This document shows, one piece after another, positions 5,961 through 7,949 of a DNA stretch of 7,949 nt. Source of the DNA: Saprospiraceae bacterium. Its GTDB lineage: Bacteria > Bacteroidota > Bacteroidia > Chitinophagales > Saprospiraceae. Within the stretch, counting starts at the first letter, position 1, and each line of letters starts with the position of its first letter. Position numbers and translations under genes: made by a program. The stretch spans positions 1 through 7,949 of the forward strand of contig SCUG01000410.1 of NCBI GenBank assembly GCA_004297645.1. The letters run 5' to 3'. A model generated the notes under the pieces. The model was not told the DNA's origin, ran no database searches, and saw only the letters and a program-made list of their open reading frames with translations.

Positions 5961-6749
5961 TTAAATCATGTCTTTGTTCGACACCTGAAGGTATTGTTCT
6001 AAGGCCATCGTCATGGAGGGTGTTTCAGGTTTCGGCGCCATGATGTTGATGTAAAGGCCTTGTTCTTCCATCGCGGCGCAGGTGCTTTTCCCGAATACGG
6101 CTATGCGCGTTTCCTTTTGCATGAAATTTGGAAAGTTCTCGTACAAAGCCTGAATGTCTATGGGGCTGAAAAACACGATGATGTCATAATAAATATCCTT
6201 GAGGTCGCTCAGGTCGCTGCTCACCGTTCTGTACATCATGGCCTCCTGCCATTTGAAGCCATTCTCCTCCAGAAATTCACCGACGCTCTTTGCTCCAAGA
6301 TTTGAGCAGGGCAATAGGAAGTTCTCTTTGTCTTTGTGCTTGATAAGATAGGGTTTGAGGTCTTGAATGGTTCTGAAGCCGGCAAAGACTTTCCGCTTCC
6401 GGTACACAATAAATTTTTGCAAGTAGTTCGCCACGGCCTCTGTCATGCAGAAGTACTTAGTGTCCTGCGACATTTTTGCGCGCATTTCTTCACACAAGCG
6501 GAAGAAATGGTCAATGGAATTTTTGCTGGTAAAAATGACGGCAGAGAATTCATCAGGCCGGATACGGGTTTTACGAAAATCCTTGGCATCTACAGCCTCT
6601 ACATGGATAAAGGAGCGCCAATCTATTGTCAACCCATATTTTTCTTCTAAATCGTAATAGGGGGAGCGTTCGGGTTTAGGTTGAGATACCAATATCGTTT
6701 TTACGGTTTTGAACGTTTCTACGTATTCCTTTCCGTTGATAACTTCCAT
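5961..6749 (-). CDS. hemD: Uroporphyrinogen-III synthase
   Basis: The 262-residue protein is the Bacteroidota form of HemD. This cytoplasmic enzyme closes hydroxymethylbilane to uroporphyrinogen III, inverting ring D, on the way to haem, sirohaem and cobalamin. Recognisable stretches in order: TILVSQPKPERSPY (18-31), VIFTSKNSIDHFF (71-83), MYRTVSSDLSDL (172-183), VFFSPIDI (192-199), RIAVFGKST (215-223) and APKPETPSMTMALEQYL (238-254). HemD proteins share few invariant residues, so the assignment rests on this overall pattern and on the neighbour. Length is normal (about 245-265). The ATG at 6749 gives a short lead (residues 1-15) before the first strand. The gene follows the DUF4271 gene on the same strand with a 39-base gap, and no separate promoter was seen. 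Other haem genes are not in the window. Confidence 0.93.
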   Translation of the reverse strand: MEVINGKEYVETFKTVKTILVSQPKPERSPYYDLEEKYGLTIDWRSFIHVEAVDAKDFRKTRIRPDEFSAVIFTSKNSIDHFFRLCEEMRAKMSQDTKYFCMTEAVANYLQKFIVYRKRKVFAGFRTIQDLKPYLIKHKDKENFLLPCSNLGAKSVGEFLEENGFKWQEAMMYRTVSSDLSDLKDIYYDIIVFFSPIDIQALYENFPNFMQKETRIAVFGKSTCAAMEEQGLYINIMAPKPETPSMTMALEQYLQVSNKDMI

Positions 6750-6788
6750 TCGCTTGTACGTATTTTGGGTTCTTAACGTTACCTCCTT

Positions 6789-7706
6789 TTAGGTGCCTTT
6801 CTGCTGTAACAACAGTTTTATAACTATTAAAAAAGGGGCGATTTCGACAGCGCAAAGATACAAGAAAAAGTGAAATTTATGCCCGGCGAGGAACCGATTG
6901 GCAATGAACAAGCCCCGGAGGTTGCGAAAGAGGTAGGTGAGAAGCAACAGCCCAAGGCCAGCATATAAGGCATAATGAGTCATTTCAGCAGGCACATAGG
7001 CGACGAACAAGATGACGGGTACTAAAAAAAAGCCCGCCACAAGATTGAATATGACTATGGTGAAATTGTATGAAGCTATTTCTTTTTTTACCGGGAAAAT
7101 GCCCCCCACTATCTGGAGTAATAAATGTTTGAGTAAGAAAAAGCCCGCGAGTCCTGTCACACAAAGGGTCAGTGCCCAGCCATTCGACGACGAAATTTCA
7201 ATCCCATAATAGTGGCAGAAGAGAAAAAGAAACAGGCCGCCATTGAAGCAAAACATCAGGTATTGAAGTAGATAGGCTACTGTAACCCCTGCTGCCTGCT
7301 CCCGTAATAACTGGTTGAGCAAGTTGTCGTTGAGAAAGGCCATCCATATTTTCTCAATCAAAATGCGGAATATCGTAAATATCAGGGTTAAGAAAATAAG
7401 CATGGCCAAAACGGAGATAAACACAAACTGGTTGTAGTTTTCCTCCTTTTGTTTTGCTGTCAGCGGCTCTCGTTTTTTTTCGACGGTAAACCCTGGGGAT
7501 TGGGTCGTACGCCGTGCCATGTGCTGCCCACTAAGGATGTCGAAGGGGTTGCCGGTTAGTGCAGAAGAATCCTGGCTATTGGTTTGCACAACCCGCGGCA
7601 ACAGGTCAAAAGGATTTGAAGGGGGTTGCGCGCTGACTTGAAGCATGGCGCTCAGTGTCAGCAAGCAACAAAACAATGCCTCTTTTATTTTTAATAAATG
7701 ACTCAT
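6789..7706 (-). CDS. DUF4271 domain-containing inner-membrane protein
   Basis: The 305-residue protein starts with a signal-like segment (1-26, ending VSA|QPP). A polar stretch of about 65 residues follows, with two copies of an NPFD(L/I)L motif (31-36 and 53-58). About six membrane segments come next (roughly 93-116, 143-165, 176-199, 213-236, 244-261, 278-300). The C-terminal pattern RNLRGLFIANRF (261-272), followed by FHFFLYLCAVEIAPFLIVIK (278-297), is what I recognise as the DUF4271 signature. The family is largely confined to Bacteroidota and has no established function. It commonly precedes hemD, as here with a 39-base gap, which suggests co-expression but does not prove a role in tetrapyrrole synthesis. 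The ATG at 7704-7706 lies just downstream of a good Bacteroidota promoter match. Confidence 0.88.
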   Translation of the reverse strand: MSHLLKIKEALFCCLLTLSAMLQVSAQPPSNPFDLLPRVVQTNSQDSSALTGNPFDILSGQHMARRTTQSPGFTVEKKREPLTAKQKEENYNQFVFISVLAMLIFLTLIFTIFRILIEKIWMAFLNDNLLNQLLREQAAGVTVAYLLQYLMFCFNGGLFLFLFCHYYGIEISSSNGWALTLCVTGLAGFFLLKHLLLQIVGGIFPVKKEIASYNFTIVIFNLVAGFFLVPVILFVAYVPAEMTHYALYAGLGLLLLTYLFRNLRGLFIANRFLAGHKFHFFLYLCAVEIAPFLIVIKLLLQQKGT

Positions 7707-7723
7707 GCTGGATTTATGGTTCG

Positions 7724-7755
7724 CAAATGTAAATTATCCGCATCCGCTTTTTAAA
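7724..7755 (-). promoter_or_regulatory. Promoter for the DUF4271-hemD operon
   Basis: The minus strand reads TACATTTG (complement of 7724-7731), an exact match to the Bacteroidota -7 element TAnnTTTG. A TTTA (complement of 7752-7755) lies 20 bases upstream, one base from the -33 TTTG and at normal spacing. The start point would be near 7718, leaving a leader of about a dozen bases before the ATG at 7706. Confidence 0.5.
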
Positions 7756-7769
7756 ACATTGCCCGATAA

Positions 7770-7787
7770 TTCCGGATAGGTTCGGAA
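7770..7787. repeat. Small inverted repeat TTCCG-N8-CGGAA in divergent promoter region
   Basis: TTCCG (7770-7774) and CGGAA (7783-7787) are perfect five-base arms around an eight-base spacer, between the two divergent promoters. The layout would suit a dimeric regulator, but five-base arms occur often by chance. Confidence 0.2.
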
Positions 7788-7842
7788 ATACCGGGGAGGA
7801 TAAAAGAAATGCCGCAGCCCACCGGTGCTAGTGAGTGTTAAG

Positions 7843-7850
7843 TATTTTTG
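7843..7850 (+). promoter_or_regulatory. Candidate -7 element for the gene starting at 7905
   Basis: TATTTTTG matches TAnnTTTG exactly and lies 54 bases before the ATG at 7905. No TTTG was found at the expected -33 distance, so the promoter is only half supported. Confidence 0.3.
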
Positions 7851-7904
7851 AGGGCCAGATGGCAAATTTAGTATCGCAAACAGCATCATTGAGCATAATC
7901 GAAA

Positions 7905-7949
7905 ATGAACAATAAGACCATCATAAGAGTCGTCATTTTTGGTGCTTTG
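7905..7949 (+). CDS. Start of a gene with hydrophobic N-terminus (3' end outside window)
   Basis: An ATG preceded by an A-rich stretch opens a frame that stays open for all 15 codons to the window end: MNNKTIIRVVIFGAL. Two or three polar and basic residues followed by a hydrophobic run is the start of a membrane anchor or signal segment. Several Bacteroidota sensor histidine kinases begin in a similar way, so that is one guess, but 15 residues cannot decide it. It is divergent from the DUF4271 gene, with 198 bases between the two start codons. Confidence 0.55.
   Translation, partial: MNNKTIIRVVIFGAL

Overview
The window looks like chromosomal DNA from a member of the Bacteroidota, probably of the Saprospiria/Chitinophagia type. 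Three things point there. A DUF4271 membrane protein gene sits directly upstream of a Bacteroidota-type uroporphyrinogen-III synthase gene. There is a bifunctional-nuclease-family (DUF151) gene ending in a UVR motif. Gene starts mostly lack a Shine-Dalgarno sequence, and several upstream regions carry boxes close to the Bacteroidota sigma consensus (TTTG / TAnnTTTG). No rRNA, tRNA, CRISPR array, insertion sequence or phage gene was recognised.

Left part (1-2184): the 3' end of a Gfo/Idh/MocA-type oxidoreductase gene (+) converges, with a 6-base gap, on the DUF151-UVR gene (-). Upstream of that lies a classical short-chain dehydrogenase/reductase gene (-). These look like ordinary chromosomal genes with no obvious joint function.

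Middle part (2185-5624): a plus-strand cluster of three genes. They encode a RimK/D-Ala-D-Ala-ligase-like ATP-grasp protein, a class I glutamine amidotransferase-like protein with an unusual nucleophile elbow, and a 400-residue protein whose C-terminal half looks like a glutathionylspermidine-synthase-type ATP-grasp domain. Two ligases plus an amidotransferase suggest a pathway that makes or modifies a small peptide, amide or amino-acid conjugate. The substrate cannot be read from the sequence. This is the most interesting part of the window.

Right part (5625-7949): a 336-base convergent intergenic region with several inverted repeats and no convincing gene, followed by hemD (-) and the DUF4271 gene (-), which form an operon with a 39-base gap. 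A divergent promoter region follows, and then the first 15 codons of a plus-strand gene with a hydrophobic N-terminus, cut by the window edge.
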